From Roseiarcus sp963782255 (lineage in GTDB: Bacteria > Pseudomonadota > Alphaproteobacteria > Rhizobiales > Beijerinckiaceae), in NCBI GenBank assembly GCA_963782255.1, contig CAWAIS010000001.1, positions 1,240,001 through 1,304,000 on the forward strand: a stretch of 64,000 bases of DNA. Reading direction: 5' to 3'. The notes beneath the pieces were generated by a model. The model had not been told where the DNA came from. It searched no databases and saw only the letters and a list, made by a program, of their open reading frames with translations. Positions within the stretch are counted from its first letter, which is position 1, and every line of letters begins with the position of its first letter. This document shows, in pieces, positions 26,768 through 35,792 of this stretch. Both the position numbers and the translations under genes were made by a program.

Positions 26768-27498
26768 CCATGGAGAGAACCGAAGTCCTCGAAATGATGG
26801 GCGAACTGAAGCTCTATGGGATGAAAAGCGCATACGACGAGACGCTCGCCACCGCGCTCAAGCGCAAGCATGAGCCCCAGCAACTGGTCGGCGATCTGCT
26901 CAAGGCCGAGATATCGGAGAAGCAGGCGCGTTCGATCCGATACCAGCTCACGACCGCCAAGCTGCCGCTCGCCAAGGATGTGAACGACTTTGCGTTCAAA
27001 GACACGCTGATCAATGAGAACCTGGTGCGCGATCTTGCCAGCGGTGTGTTCGTTGCTCAGCAACGCAACGTCGTCCTGGTTGGCGGAACCGGCGCCGGCA
27101 AGACCCACCTGGCGATCGCGATCGCACGAAGCTGTATCCGCGCCGGATCGCGAGGCCGCTTTTTCAACACCGTCGATCTCGTCAACCGGCTAGAAGCCGA
27201 GGGTCGATCTGGCCGTCAAGGGCGGCTCGCCGATTATCTCACGCGGCTCGACTTCATCGTTCTCGACGAGCTCGGCTATCTTCCGTTCGCGCAGTCCGGC
27301 GGCCAGCTCCTGTTCCACTTGATCAGCCGTCTCTACGAACGCACGTCGATCATCGTCACAACAAATCTCGCCTTCGGTGAATGGCCCAGCGTCTTTGGCG
27401 ACCCAAAGATGACCACCGCGCTCCTGGATCGTCTCACGCATCACTGTGACATCGTCGAGACCGGCAACGAGAGTTGGCGCTTCAAGAACCGCGCCTGA
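26764..27498 (+). CDS. istB: IS21-family helper ATPase IstB
   Basis: 244-residue AAA+ ATPase that assists IstA. Walker A GGTGAGKT at 107-114, Walker B in LDFIVLDELGYLPF near 160, sensor region VTTNLAFGEWPSVFGD. The start ATG 26764 overlaps istA; a second ATG lies two codons on. Intact. Confidence 0.94.
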   Translation: MTMERTEVLEMMGELKLYGMKSAYDETLATALKRKHEPQQLVGDLLKAEISEKQARSIRYQLTTAKLPLAKDVNDFAFKDTLINENLVRDLASGVFVAQQRNVVLVGGTGAGKTHLAIAIARSCIRAGSRGRFFNTVDLVNRLEAEGRSGRQGRLADYLTRLDFIVLDELGYLPFAQSGGQLLFHLISRLYERTSIIVTTNLAFGEWPSVFGDPKMTTALLDRLTHHCDIVETGNESWRFKNRA

Positions 27499-27644
27499 GC
27501 TCTAGATCGTTCCTCACCCCCCCGCGCTCGCCCCGGCTGCGCAACCCCGACCAGCTCCGCCGGGGCAAGCGCTGCCGTCAGTGCGACATCAGGGGGGTCA
27601 ATTTTGCACGCCGATCGGGGGTCAGTTTTGTGAGCCGATTGACA

Positions 27645-28076
27645 CGCCAGCACCAGGCGTTGGCGGGCGGCGAAGGCGGACACCATGTGGATGGCGTCCT
27701 TGGCTCCTTTGTTGCCCGAGCGCCGGGAGGTCTTGCCGTCGATGGCGATGAGTTCGACCGGCGTCTTCATCAGCGCGCCGATCCAAGCCACGAAGCACCG
27801 CCGGAACGCCTCAGCGTCGAGCGTGGCGAAAATGTCGCCGAGGTGATCGTGGCTCGGCGTGCCGTTGACGAAGGGGAGGAAGCGCCGCAGCAAGGCGAGC
27901 TTCCGCTGGCCGAAACGCGCGATGTCGGTGAAGCCCTCCGCGCCGGCCAGAACCGCCAGCAGAGACAAGAGCAGGATCTCGTCGAGCCGATAGGCCACCT
28001 CTCCTGGCTGCCGATGGTCTGGCATATCATTGAAATGAATCAGGAAAACTGTTGTCTCAAAACCCGCCGCCGCCAT
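27645..28076 (-). pseudogene. ISAs1-family transposase, N-terminal part cut by IS21
   Basis: The minus-strand frame from about ATG 28076 reads MAAAGFETTVFLIHFNDMPD then HRQPGEVAYRLDEILLLSLL and the ISAs1 core VELIAIDGKTSRRSGNKGAK with the first catalytic Asp. It ends at the IS21 border in AARQRLVLA. The second half of the gene is absent from the window. The leader 28077-28312 is AT-rich compared with its surroundings and contains two CATATATG boxes at about 28217 and 28227; I see no gene there. Confidence 0.82.
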
Positions 28077-29691
28077 CGCCTCCGAAGCGTCCACCGTCGT
28101 CCTCCCGCCAACCGAATCAGCGGAGATCGACAGATTCAGCACTTTGCGCGTTTGTCACCAACTTCTTCACCCGATCGCCATGTAGAATATAGTCATTGGG
28201 CTTGCGAAACCCGTCATATATGGTCATATATGTATGCTGAGAGAAATACGAAGAGACACGCGCACCAGATGAGTAATAATCGGAAGTCTTTACGATAGAA
28301 AAGCTCAGTCATGACTCTGGGGATTGCAGCAATATTAGCGAATGCCCCGGCAGCCAACAAGGGGAGGGCAAGGTCCTCAAACCCCGGCTAGCCGGGGTCT
28401 TGGGAGGTTGAAGAACACACGAGGGGCGTCGGCGAGGGTTCTGGCGAGGTCGGTGGCGAAGCGCAGGAGGGTCTGGCGGGCGTGGCGGACGACCTTTCCC
28501 ACCGAGTTGAGGACGAGGAAGCGCAGTCGCTTGGGTCTGGCCTCGCGCAAATCCTCGGGTAAGCCGACGCGCTTGAACGCGGATAGAAGATTGTACAGGA
28601 GCGCGTTGAGCCGCAGCCAGGCGGCGTTGGCGCCGAACTTCTGGCTCGGCAGCGCCCACCCGGCGAGTTCGTTCATCAGCACGTCGTGGGCGTGCTCGAT
28701 CGTTCCCGCTTTGCCGCGATGCCAGCTGATGATGTCGAGGCCGCTGCCGCCCTTGGGATCGGAGCGATTGGTGACGATGCAGAAGTGTCTGACGCCTTCC
28801 TCCGAGCCCAGCAAATCGCCTTGGGCGGGACGAACGCGAAGCGCCAGATAGCGGCGCGGCGTGACCTGGTCCTTCTTGTACACGCCGTCGTCGGGAAGGT
28901 AGTTGACCTCCGCCCATTCGCGCACGCGGCCCGCTTCCACGTCCGCAGGCTTCCAATGATCGTTCGGCAGCGCCAGGATCGCCTGCTTCAACGGAGCGCT
29001 CATGTCGGCGCTGATGGCGTAGGCGATGGCGCGCTCGTCCATGAAGGTCATGGCTTCGTGCTCATAAACAGCGCTGTCGCCGCGAACATAGATTTTGTCG
29101 AAGGTTCCCGGCAGCGCCGCCACCGCCTTCTCGATCATCCGCGCATTGCCGCAGCCCGCCGGCGCGTTGCCGTCGCGGAACTCGTCGGCGACGATGACGT
29201 CCTGCTCCGCCCACAAGGCCAGAACCGGCTGGTAGCCGCGTTCGCCTTCGAACGTGTGTTTGGCGCTGCGCTTGCTCGAAGCGATCACCGTCGCGTCGAT
29301 GTCGAGCGTCGCCGACCGCACCGGCTTGCGGCATTGCAGATCGAGGATCAGCTCGCGATTGGCGGCGGCCAAGCCCAGGAGCGGCGCGCTTTCCGAAGGC
29401 ACGGTCGACTTGCCCTCATGCAAAAGCGGCAGATCGTCCTCATGAAAGCCGGTCAAAAAGTCGCGCGCCGTTTGGGCCGCCGGCAGCTCGTAGCCAAGCA
29501 GCCCAGCCAGCGCCGCGTCCTGTCGGAGACGATCGAGGTCCTCGCAGCACTCGCCCCCGGCCGCCCACAGCGCCAGCAGGCTCTCCACCATCTGCGACGA
29601 CGACAGTCCGCGCTTGTGAGCTGGACCCCGGATTTGGGACCACTGGCTAAGGTGTGAATGACCTGCTCTGTCGCAACCGATGGAGCGAGAA

Positions 29692-29985
29692 ATGACGAAG
29701 TCACGCAAGAAGTTTGATGCGGCGTTCAAGGCGAAGATTGCGCTCGAGGCGCTGCGGGAGGATGCGACGGTTCCGGAACTGGCGAAGCGGCATGGGGTGC
29801 ATCCGAACCAGATTTATGCCTGGAAGAAGCAGGTTCTCGACAATGCGGCGAGCCTGTTCGCCCGCGGGGCGAGCGCTTTGGGCGATGGCGAGGAGGAGCG
29901 CGAGCGCGAGGCGGCCAAGCTTTACGCCAAGATCGGCCAACTGACGGTCGAACGGGATTTCTTGGCAAGGAGGCCAGGTCGATGA
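29692..29985 (+). CDS. IS3-family OrfA
   Basis: 97 residues, HTH_Tnp_1 protein: MTKSRKKFDAAFKAKIALEA then TVPELAKRHGVHPNQIYAWK for the helix-turn-helix, followed by a leucine-zipper-like coiled coil (EREAAKLYAKIGQLTVERDF). The end overlaps orfB by four bases (ATGA); in IS3 elements a -1 ribosomal slip can fuse the two into the transposase. ATG 29680 is an alternative start four codons upstream. Confidence 0.9.
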   Translation: MTKSRKKFDAAFKAKIALEALREDATVPELAKRHGVHPNQIYAWKKQVLDNAASLFARGASALGDGEEEREREAAKLYAKIGQLTVERDFLARRPGR

Positions 29986-30926
29986 GCGCGCCCGATCGAA
30001 GAGCGATGGTCGAACGGCCTCGCAAGGACCTGTCGGTGCGCCGCCAATGCGCGCTTGTGGGCGTGGCGCGCTCGGGGGTCTACCGCCCCAAGCCCGTCGC
30101 CGAGGCGGACGATCTGGCGGTGATGCGCCGCATCGACGAACTGCATCTCGAACTTCCGTTCTACGGCTCGCGGCGAATGACCTTCGAACTCAACAAGGAA
30201 GGCCGTGGGGTCAACCGCAAGCGAGTGCGGCGGCTGATGCGGGTGATGGGGATCGAGGCGCTGGTTCCGCGCCCCGGCACGAGCAAAGCCGCGCCCGGGC
30301 ACAAGATATACCCCTACCTGCTGCGCGGCCTGAAGATTGTCGAGCCGAACCACGTGTGGGCGGCCGACGTGACCTACATCCCGATGGCGTGCGGCTTCCT
30401 CTATCTGGTGGCGATCATCGACTGGGCCAGCCGGGCGGTTCTGGCATGGCGGCTGTCGAACACCAACGATGCGAGCTTCTGCGCGGCGGCGCTGGAGGAG
30501 GCGCTGATTCGGTTCGGAAAGCCGCGGATTTTCAATACCGATCAGGGCTCCACTTTCACCGCCGAGGCTTTCACCAGCAAGCTTGTGACGGCCGGCGTCG
30601 TGATTTCGATGGACGGACGCGGCCGCTTCATGGACAACATTTTCATCGAACGGCTGTGGCGCTCGATCAAGTATGAAGAAGTGCATCTGAAAGCCTACGC
30701 CGATGGCTGCGAGGCGCGGTCCGGCATCAGTTCCTGGATGAACCTCTACAATTTTCGGCGCCCTCACCAGGCGATGAACAACCAGATGCCGATGGCGGTG
30801 TGGCGCGCCGGCATGGACAAAATCGAGGCGGCGGCGAGGGCTGTGGATATGCCGCTTCGCTTGGACAACGCAACCGCGTTGCCCACATACCCACAGCAGA
30901 GACAGACGCAGCAAGAAGCGGCTTGA
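29982..30926 (+). CDS. IS3-family OrfB transposase
   Basis: 314 residues. After an HTH_21 region (FYGSRRMTFELNKEGRGVNR) the rve integrase core shows VWAADVTYIPMACGFLYLVA (D), FNTDQGSTFTAEAF (D) and RFMDNIFIERLWRSIKYEEV (E). Intact to the C-terminal MNNQMPMAVWRAG motif. Together with OrfA this copy looks functional. Confidence 0.93.
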   Translation: MSAPDRRAMVERPRKDLSVRRQCALVGVARSGVYRPKPVAEADDLAVMRRIDELHLELPFYGSRRMTFELNKEGRGVNRKRVRRLMRVMGIEALVPRPGTSKAAPGHKIYPYLLRGLKIVEPNHVWAADVTYIPMACGFLYLVAIIDWASRAVLAWRLSNTNDASFCAAALEEALIRFGKPRIFNTDQGSTFTAEAFTSKLVTAGVVISMDGRGRFMDNIFIERLWRSIKYEEVHLKAYADGCEARSGISSWMNLYNFRRPHQAMNNQMPMAVWRAGMDKIEAAARAVDMPLRLDNATALPTYPQQRQTQQEAA

Positions 30927-31223
30927 CTTTTTGAAGGACAAGGGCAGGCGAGATTACACCTTAAATTCAGCGACCCGTGGTCCCACCAACGGGGTCCAGT
31001 TCATTGCGCGTCTTCACCTTCACCCAATTGTCGATCATCGCCGCCGCTCCGGTCTGGCGGAACGCCTCAATCAGGCTTGGAACGCCAGCCCGCGGCGTGA
31101 CCAAACTCGTCTCCAGCGCATCGTCAATCTCGAAACCCAGCCGCTCCCCAGCCATCACGCGTCCCTTCCACCCATTGGGTGAAAGCTACCTGAGTCGCGC
31201 CTAATCTCAGAACAAAAACACAA

Positions 31224-31445
31224 TCAGACACTTCTCTTCTTCACCGCACTGCCCATCCATTCAGCAGGCGGAGTTTGAGGAAGGTACCCCCACAATGACG
31301 CATCTTCTGGAGCATTCCACGCACCATTCTCGCCGGGCGGAGCCCAAAACTGTGATGAGAAATAGAGGAACAGCGGTGTGGCCAACAGGTTCGTGACGAC
31401 CAAGAGGACGAGGGCGCCATCTCTTGAAATACGTGAGGCGTTCAT
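31224..31445 (-). CDS. Small membrane protein, hypothetical
   Basis: 73 residues from ATG 31445 (MNASRISRDGALVLLVVTNL). One transmembrane helix covers roughly residues 10-30, followed by a polar tail with PPGENGAW and WGYLPQTPPAEWMG. It follows the portal gene on the same strand after about 10 bases and may belong to the phage module; no family is recognised. Confidence 0.45.
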   Translation of the reverse strand: MNASRISRDGALVLLVVTNLLATPLFLYFSSQFWAPPGENGAWNAPEDASLWGYLPQTPPAEWMGSAVKKRSV

Positions 31446-31455
31446 GCGCTTAGGT

Positions 31456-33447
31456 TCAAGGGTGGGAAATAGGCCAGGAGCCGTTTGTTGCATCGGTCCA
31501 TCCCTTTGTCCACCATTTAATGTGGTAAGCGAGACCCGACTCCCAGTTCGAAGAATGGATCAGTGAATAAAGCGCTCCCGCTACGAGCGTTTCGCTATAG
31601 GAATAACCCGCTCCAGCCATGTATACGCCCACTGCGTAGTTGGAATAGAAATTCCCGTCTTTCCGTTGAAATTCGTAAATCCCAAACTGCCCGACTGAGG
31701 AATTGGCGGCTTTTAAATCTCCCCTATTCGCTTGGCCCGCAGCGTACACCTTAAGGAAAACGGCGTCTGGCGGCGCATGAAACTGCGTTCCGTCGCTCGT
31801 CGTGTACGAAACGGCATCATCAGGCACGTCACGGACAGGCTTTAGTTTTTGCCCGGGCGCCGGTTTATCCGGTTGTGACGGATCCGCGTCGGTGGGGCTT
31901 TCGGTTCGCGTCGAGGGGTCATTGGGCGTCAGCGTTCCCTCCGCGCCCGCGTCGGGGCTCATCTGCGCGACAGTGGCTTCATTGGCGGTTCCGCCGTCGG
32001 CAATCGCGTCAGTTGCAATATTTGTCCAGGCTCGCGACCTGGACGCCCGTGGGCTGGGCTTGCGCGCTACGCTGCCCACGGTGGCGACTGCGCCGTCCGC
32101 CGTCGCGAAGCGGCCGCGCTCGTCGTGGTGCGGATTGAGTTTCCGCAGCGCCTTTGAGGCGCTGTCCTCCGCGACCGGCGCCCCGCCTGCCGTCGTCCCC
32201 AGCCCCAGTTCGGCCCGCGCCTCCTCGCGGGTCTTGATGCCCGCGCCGACCAGAATCTCGAGCGTCTGCGCCTGCTGCAGCGGATCGACCGCGTCGTCGC
32301 CGACCCAGACGAATTCGAGGCCGGGCTCGCCCATCGAGACCTGGATGATCTGATCGAGCGCGCTCTTGATCCAGCTTTTCAAGGGCACCAGCCCTTCCTG
32401 CGTCGCCTGGAGCCGCATCGTCTCGCCGCTGGCCCGGTTGACCTGCGACACGAACGGCGAAGCGGGCACCGAGAAGGCGTAGCAGATCACCTTCGCCAGC
32501 CACTCGTCGTAGAGGTCCTTCAGCGGCGGCTGGCGCGTCTCGATCAGCTTGAAGTCGGAGGGCATGAACTTGACCATCCGGCGCCTTGCCGAATTGCCGC
32601 TCATCAGCGCGTCGAAATAGTCCTGGAACTGGCGGATCTGATCGCCGGTCCATTCCTTCGGCAGGGTGGCGAAGGCGTCGGGCGAGGAGCCCGTGCGGTA
32701 ATAGTCGAGCGTCGCGATGTCGCGCCTGAGCGCGATGTTGATGGTGAGCGCGATCTGCTCGACGGGACTCATCCCATAAAGCCGGTGCGCCTGCTTGTTG
32801 CGCGGCAAATAAAGGAGTTCGTCGAAGGAGAAGTCGGCCGCGGGCACGCCGTGCAGGATCTGCTGAAAGGCGGGATCGGGCGCCTCCGGCGCGCGCCCGT
32901 CCTCGCCGATCAACGGCTTGATCGTCGCCCCGTCGACAATGTCGAGCGAATAGAGCGCGCCGCCGCGGCTGTAACGCGGATAGATGGTCGCCGCGTCGAT
33001 GACGAGCAGGTCCTCGATCAGCATGCGCAGCCAGTCGCCAAATGAATGGCGCCGGTCGGGGCGGGCGAGAAAGCCGAGCGCCTTGTCGATCCGGGCCGAT
33101 GCGTCGGGCAGGTCGGCGCGCGCCCGCTGGCGCACTGTGTAATTCTGAGCGGCGACCTGATCCTTGCGGGTCTCGATGACGGCGCGCAGAAGCGGCAGCG
33201 CCTCGGCGAGCGCGCGCAGTTCCGCGAAGGATATGCCGCCCTCCGAGCGCGGGATGTAGTTGAGGTTGGCGCCGAACGCATAGTCGAACTGGCGGCCCTT
33301 CACGTCGGGCGGGGCCTGCGGGGCGAGCGGCTGCTGCGGGCCGAACCAGCTGTCGGGCGAGACGCCGGTGATCGCGTAGCGCGTCGCCTGCGCGAGGCGG
33401 GCGAAAACATTCGGGGTCAGCGGGCGTTCGATGGCGTCCGAGGACAT
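31456..33447 (-). CDS. Phage/GTA portal protein with unusual C-terminal domain
   Basis: 663 residues from ATG 33447 (AAGGAACC 6 bases upstream). Residues about 60-415 are an HK97-type portal (IPRSEGGISFAELRALAEAL, RKDQVAAQNYTVRQRA, LLYLPRNKQAHRLYGMSPVE, MVKFMPSDFKLIETRQPPLK, VNRASGETMRLQATQEGLVP). A typical portal ends near 420. Here residues 436-448 hold LNPHHDERGRF, then a Ser/Thr/Pro/Asp-rich linker to 545, and a compact domain at 555-640 with VYAAGQANRGDLKAANSSVG and NFYSNYAVGVYMAGAGYSYS. That domain vaguely recalls the Bacterial toxin 44 pattern; this is a guess. It lies downstream of the large terminase. Confidence 0.85.
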   Translation of the reverse strand: MSSDAIERPLTPNVFARLAQATRYAITGVSPDSWFGPQQPLAPQAPPDVKGRQFDYAFGANLNYIPRSEGGISFAELRALAEALPLLRAVIETRKDQVAAQNYTVRQRARADLPDASARIDKALGFLARPDRRHSFGDWLRMLIEDLLVIDAATIYPRYSRGGALYSLDIVDGATIKPLIGEDGRAPEAPDPAFQQILHGVPAADFSFDELLYLPRNKQAHRLYGMSPVEQIALTINIALRRDIATLDYYRTGSSPDAFATLPKEWTGDQIRQFQDYFDALMSGNSARRRMVKFMPSDFKLIETRQPPLKDLYDEWLAKVICYAFSVPASPFVSQVNRASGETMRLQATQEGLVPLKSWIKSALDQIIQVSMGEPGLEFVWVGDDAVDPLQQAQTLEILVGAGIKTREEARAELGLGTTAGGAPVAEDSASKALRKLNPHHDERGRFATADGAVATVGSVARKPSPRASRSRAWTNIATDAIADGGTANEATVAQMSPDAGAEGTLTPNDPSTRTESPTDADPSQPDKPAPGQKLKPVRDVPDDAVSYTTSDGTQFHAPPDAVFLKVYAAGQANRGDLKAANSSVGQFGIYEFQRKDGNFYSNYAVGVYMAGAGYSYSETLVAGALYSLIHSSNWESGLAYHIKWWTKGWTDATNGSWPISHP

Positions 33448-33606
33448 GCGGTTGGTTCCTTGGGGCTTGAAGAGGGCGTGAGGCTGCGCGTTGCGGAAGA
33501 GGGGTTTGAGGCGAATTGGCGGGGAGGTGTAACGAGCGGCTTCGCCTTCCCTTAGCGATTGACGTCTAGGTTCGGGTCGCTTTTTGTTCGAGGCGGAGCG
33601 CCACTC

Positions 33607-33945
33607 ATGCGTCGTGCGGCCGGGTTCGCGGCGATCGTCTTCTGCCTGCCGGCGCATGCTGAGCCCGCGCCGCGCTGGACGTTCTGCGTCGCAGCGGCGC
33701 AAGGCGGCGCCGAAGTCTGGATCAGCGAGGTTTTTCTCGCCCAAGGCAGCCGGGAGCGGCTCGAGGGCGACTTCAAGAGCGCGGTCGAACGCTTGGGCGG
33801 CGCAGGAGCGAGCGCGCTATGCCCGAACCCACGCCTGGACAAGACGGTCGCGGAGAACGCGCAATTTGACGTCGAGGCGTTCAACCGCGAGACCGGCGTG
33901 AACGTGCACACGACGCCGGCAAACGCGTTTCCGGGGAGGCGGTAG
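33607..33945 (+). CDS. Small secreted hypothetical protein, antisense to the terminase end
   Basis: 112 residues from ATG 33607: MRRAAGFAAIVFCLPAHAEP is a signal peptide with cleavage after AHA. The mature part has two cysteines (WTFCVAAAQGG and GASALCPNPR) and FLAQGSRERLEGDFKSAVER. It is on the opposite strand between portal and terminase and overlaps the last 129 bases of the terminase frame. Those last terminase codons look unnatural, so this ORF may be the real gene there. No function is known. Confidence 0.5.
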   Translation: MRRAAGFAAIVFCLPAHAEPAPRWTFCVAAAQGGAEVWISEVFLAQGSRERLEGDFKSAVERLGGAGASALCPNPRLDKTVAENAQFDVEAFNRETGVNVHTTPANAFPGRR

Positions 33946-35355
33946 CGGAGTAGCCTTGCTACCCCCCTGCCCAATACCGATCATCCCCCCGGAACTCGCC
34001 CGGTCGAGGCCGAGCAGGTCGGCGATGCCCCAGACGAGCGCATCCGCCCGGTCGGGCGAGAAGCCCGCCGCGCGGCGGTCGAAGTCGGGCGTCAGCGCGC
34101 AAAGCTGGTCCTCGAGCTTGGCGAACGTGCCGGAGTGAAAGACAAGGCCCCGCTCGTAGGCCGCAGCGATCGGCTCGGCGCGCAGGAATTTCCCGCGCGT
34201 CGCGGTGACGGATCGCACTGGCAGATGCGGCTCGGCCTGACGCAGGACCTCCGCGACCATGTCGCCGCCGTTGTTGATTTCGGCGACAACCCGGTTGGCG
34301 CGAAAGCGCCGGTAGGCGGCGCCGACCCGTTTCGCCCAGGCTCCCGGAGTGTCGCCCTGGCTCGTCATGTCAGCCAGAACGTAGAGGCGCCCGTCGGATG
34401 CTTTGCCGGCGACGACGAGGCCGCATTCGTCCGAGCGCGCGCCCGAGCGTGCGGGCGGATCGACCGCGACGACAACTTCGGCGAATTCTTGTGGTGCGCT
34501 CTCGGGCTGAACGCGCTGCCGCTCGATCAGCGCCCGGCTCCACAATGCGCCCGGCGTCTCCTCGATGATCTCGGCGAACAGCTCCTGCCGGCCGATAACG
34601 CGGCCCTCGTAACGTCTGGCGATGCGCTCGAGGAACGCTTTCGCCAGATGACCCCTATTGTCGAAGGTCGAGCCGCGGGTGACGATCGTGTCCCTGTCTG
34701 CGGAGAGCTGCTTGACGATCTTCGTCGGTCGCGGCGTCGTCGTGACCACCATTTGCGGCTGTTCGCCGAGGCGGAGGCCGAGCATCGCCTGATCGAACGC
34801 TTCGGGACGCCGCCAGGCGGCGACCTCGTCGCACCAGAGCTTCATGTGCTGCTTGCCACGCAGGCGGTCCGGTTCTTCGGCGGAGAAGAGGAGCGAAATA
34901 GCGCCGTTCGGCCATTCGAGGCGGCCGGAGGAGGCAAGATAACGGGGCCGTTCGTCCTTGCGGCAGATGTTGAGAATCCCCAATTCGCCGAGCACCATCA
35001 CGTCGCGGACGTCATCGGCAGTTGGTCCGATCAGGTTTACGATGCGAAAGTCCTTCGACCATTGGCGCACCGCTTCGGCGCCCGCGCGAGTCTTGCCTGC
35101 GCCGCGCCCGGCGAGAATGAGCCAGACGATCCAGTCGCCGAGTGGCGGCGCCTGGTCCTGCCGCGCCCAAAAGTTCCAGTCGTAGAACAGGAGCGCGCAT
35201 TCGAGCGGGGACATCTCGCCGACGACACGTTTGCGGTCGTCAAGACGGAGCTCGAGAACATCGCCGATCCGCTGGATTCGTTTGCTGTGTCCGAGAGCGG
35301 CCCGCGGCGGGTCGATGGCCGCGGGCGTCGCGGCCTCCGCCGCCGCCTCCGTCAT
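33817..35355 (-). CDS. Terminase large subunit (phage/GTA DNA packaging)
   Basis: Packaging motor and nuclease, 512 residues as read. Walker A GRGAGKT at 83-89, Walker B region LWCDEVAAWRRPEAFDQAML near 175, coupling motif MVVTTTPRPTKIVKQL, and nuclease motifs VVVAVDPPARSG and VVAEINNGGDMVAEVLRQAE with the last acidic cluster in FSPDRADALVWGIADLLGLD. The sequence strongly resembles alphaproteobacterial GTA-type terminases. The last 40 residues (RKRVCRRRVHVH...) are Arg-rich and not family-like; a frameshift in the G6 run at about 33961-33966 could have extended the frame. The start overlaps the upstream small-subunit gene (ATGA). Confidence 0.9.
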   Translation of the reverse strand: MTEAAAEAATPAAIDPPRAALGHSKRIQRIGDVLELRLDDRKRVVGEMSPLECALLFYDWNFWARQDQAPPLGDWIVWLILAGRGAGKTRAGAEAVRQWSKDFRIVNLIGPTADDVRDVMVLGELGILNICRKDERPRYLASSGRLEWPNGAISLLFSAEEPDRLRGKQHMKLWCDEVAAWRRPEAFDQAMLGLRLGEQPQMVVTTTPRPTKIVKQLSADRDTIVTRGSTFDNRGHLAKAFLERIARRYEGRVIGRQELFAEIIEETPGALWSRALIERQRVQPESAPQEFAEVVVAVDPPARSGARSDECGLVVAGKASDGRLYVLADMTSQGDTPGAWAKRVGAAYRRFRANRVVAEINNGGDMVAEVLRQAEPHLPVRSVTATRGKFLRAEPIAAAYERGLVFHSGTFAKLEDQLCALTPDFDRRAAGFSPDRADALVWGIADLLGLDRASSGGMIGIGQGGSKATPLPPPRKRVCRRRVHVHAGLAVERLDVKLRVLRDRLVQAWVRA

Positions 35356-35792
35356 CCTTCTGACGCGCCGTCAGACTTGTCCAAGCCGAGGCGTTCGGTG
35401 ACGGAGTTGATCTTGGTCAGGAGCCGCTCGCGCTCCTCTTCGGCGTATTGCTCGAGGGCCGGGCTCGCGCGCGAGAAGCCGAGATAGCGATCGAGACGGT
35501 CGAAAATCTTCAGGGCCTGGTCGACCGCCTCGAGTTCCCCCTTCTGGACGCGGTCGAGGACCAGGAGGCAAAGGCTCTCGAGCCTTGTGATCTGGATTTT
35601 CGCGAAGTCGGCGACCGGCGCCACCCAGCGCCGGCCGAGCTCCTCGCGCACAATCGCTTGGACTTGCGGAGCGTCGAGCTTTTCTTCGGCGCCGATCGCG
35701 TCGAGGCCGGCGCCGCCGACAAGCGCCGCAAGCATCCGCTTCGCGCAGCTCAGTTTCGCCTCGCTCGGCGAGTTTGGAGAAGCTTCGGGCAT
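35352..35792 (-). CDS. Terminase small-subunit-like protein
   Basis: 146 residues, mainly helical: IVREELGRRWVAPVADFAKI, LESLCLLVLDRVQKGELEAV, DRLDRYLGFSRASPALEQYA. It overlaps the large terminase start by four bases, the position of the small terminase subunit in GTA and HK97-like clusters. The assignment rests on position and size more than sequence. The following 284 bases (35793-36076) contain no gene I can support; part is AT-rich with TTAATTTTTAGTC. Confidence 0.6.
   Translation of the reverse strand: MPEASPNSPSEAKLSCAKRMLAALVGGAGLDAIGAEEKLDAPQVQAIVREELGRRWVAPVADFAKIQITRLESLCLLVLDRVQKGELEAVDQALKIFDRLDRYLGFSRASPALEQYAEEERERLLTKINSVTERLGLDKSDGASEG

Larger units (their letters stand above)
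25157..27644 (+). mobile_element. IS21-family element, complete
   Basis: 2488 bp. The left end starts TGTGTTTCGGCGTGCAATTT and the right end, read inward, TGTCAATCGGCTCACAAAAC; both continue to TGACCCCC. The left end repeats the motif AATTTTGACCCCCTA / AAAATTGACCCCCTA, and the right end repeats CAAAATTGACCCCC-type boxes, the multiple transposase sites typical of IS21. It encodes istA and istB. No matching flanks were found; the neighbours (IS110 fragment left, ISAs1 half right) are unrelated, so a deletion probably followed insertion. Confidence 0.9.
29617..31003 (+). mobile_element. IS3-family element
   Basis: 1387 bp. Ends TGAGCTGGACCCCGGATTTG (left) and TGAACTGGACCCCGTTGGTG (right, read inward) are clear inverted repeats. 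The flanks are TTG at 29614-29616 and TTG at 31004-31006, a 3-bp target duplication. It encodes OrfA and OrfB. Confidence 0.92.
28377..31158 (-). pseudogene. IS1380-family transposase, split by IS3
   Basis: The N-terminal piece begins at ATG 31158 (MAGERLGFEIDDALETSLVT) and reaches VKVKTR at 31004. IS3 intervenes. The body resumes at 29616 with KRGLSSSQMVESLLALWAAG and runs to 28377, with LDIDATVIASSKRSAK, VRGDSAVYEHEAM and the late IEHAHDVLMNELAGWALP segment of IS1380 transposases. Removing IS3 and one TTG restores K-T-R-K-R-G in frame, so the gene was intact until IS3 landed. Confidence 0.88.
28313..31196 (-). mobile_element. IS1380-family element, split by IS3
   Basis: The transposase of an IS1380 element fills this span once the inner IS3 is removed. 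Candidate terminal repeats are GACTCTGGGGA at 28313 and, read inward from 31196, GACTCAGGTAG; these ends are tentative. A perfect 18-bp palindrome (ACCCCGGCTAGCCGGGGT, 28381-28398) lies at the 3' end of the transposase gene and may be a terminator. Confidence 0.6.

Noticed and set aside
28381..28398. Palindrome ACCCCGGCTAGCCGGGGT as a regulatory operator
   Set aside because: It overlaps the last codons of the IS1380 transposase and is best read as part of the IS 3' end or its terminator.
34135..35487. A 450-codon plus-strand frame
   Set aside because: Mirror of the large terminase, which has clear Walker and nuclease motifs on the other strand.
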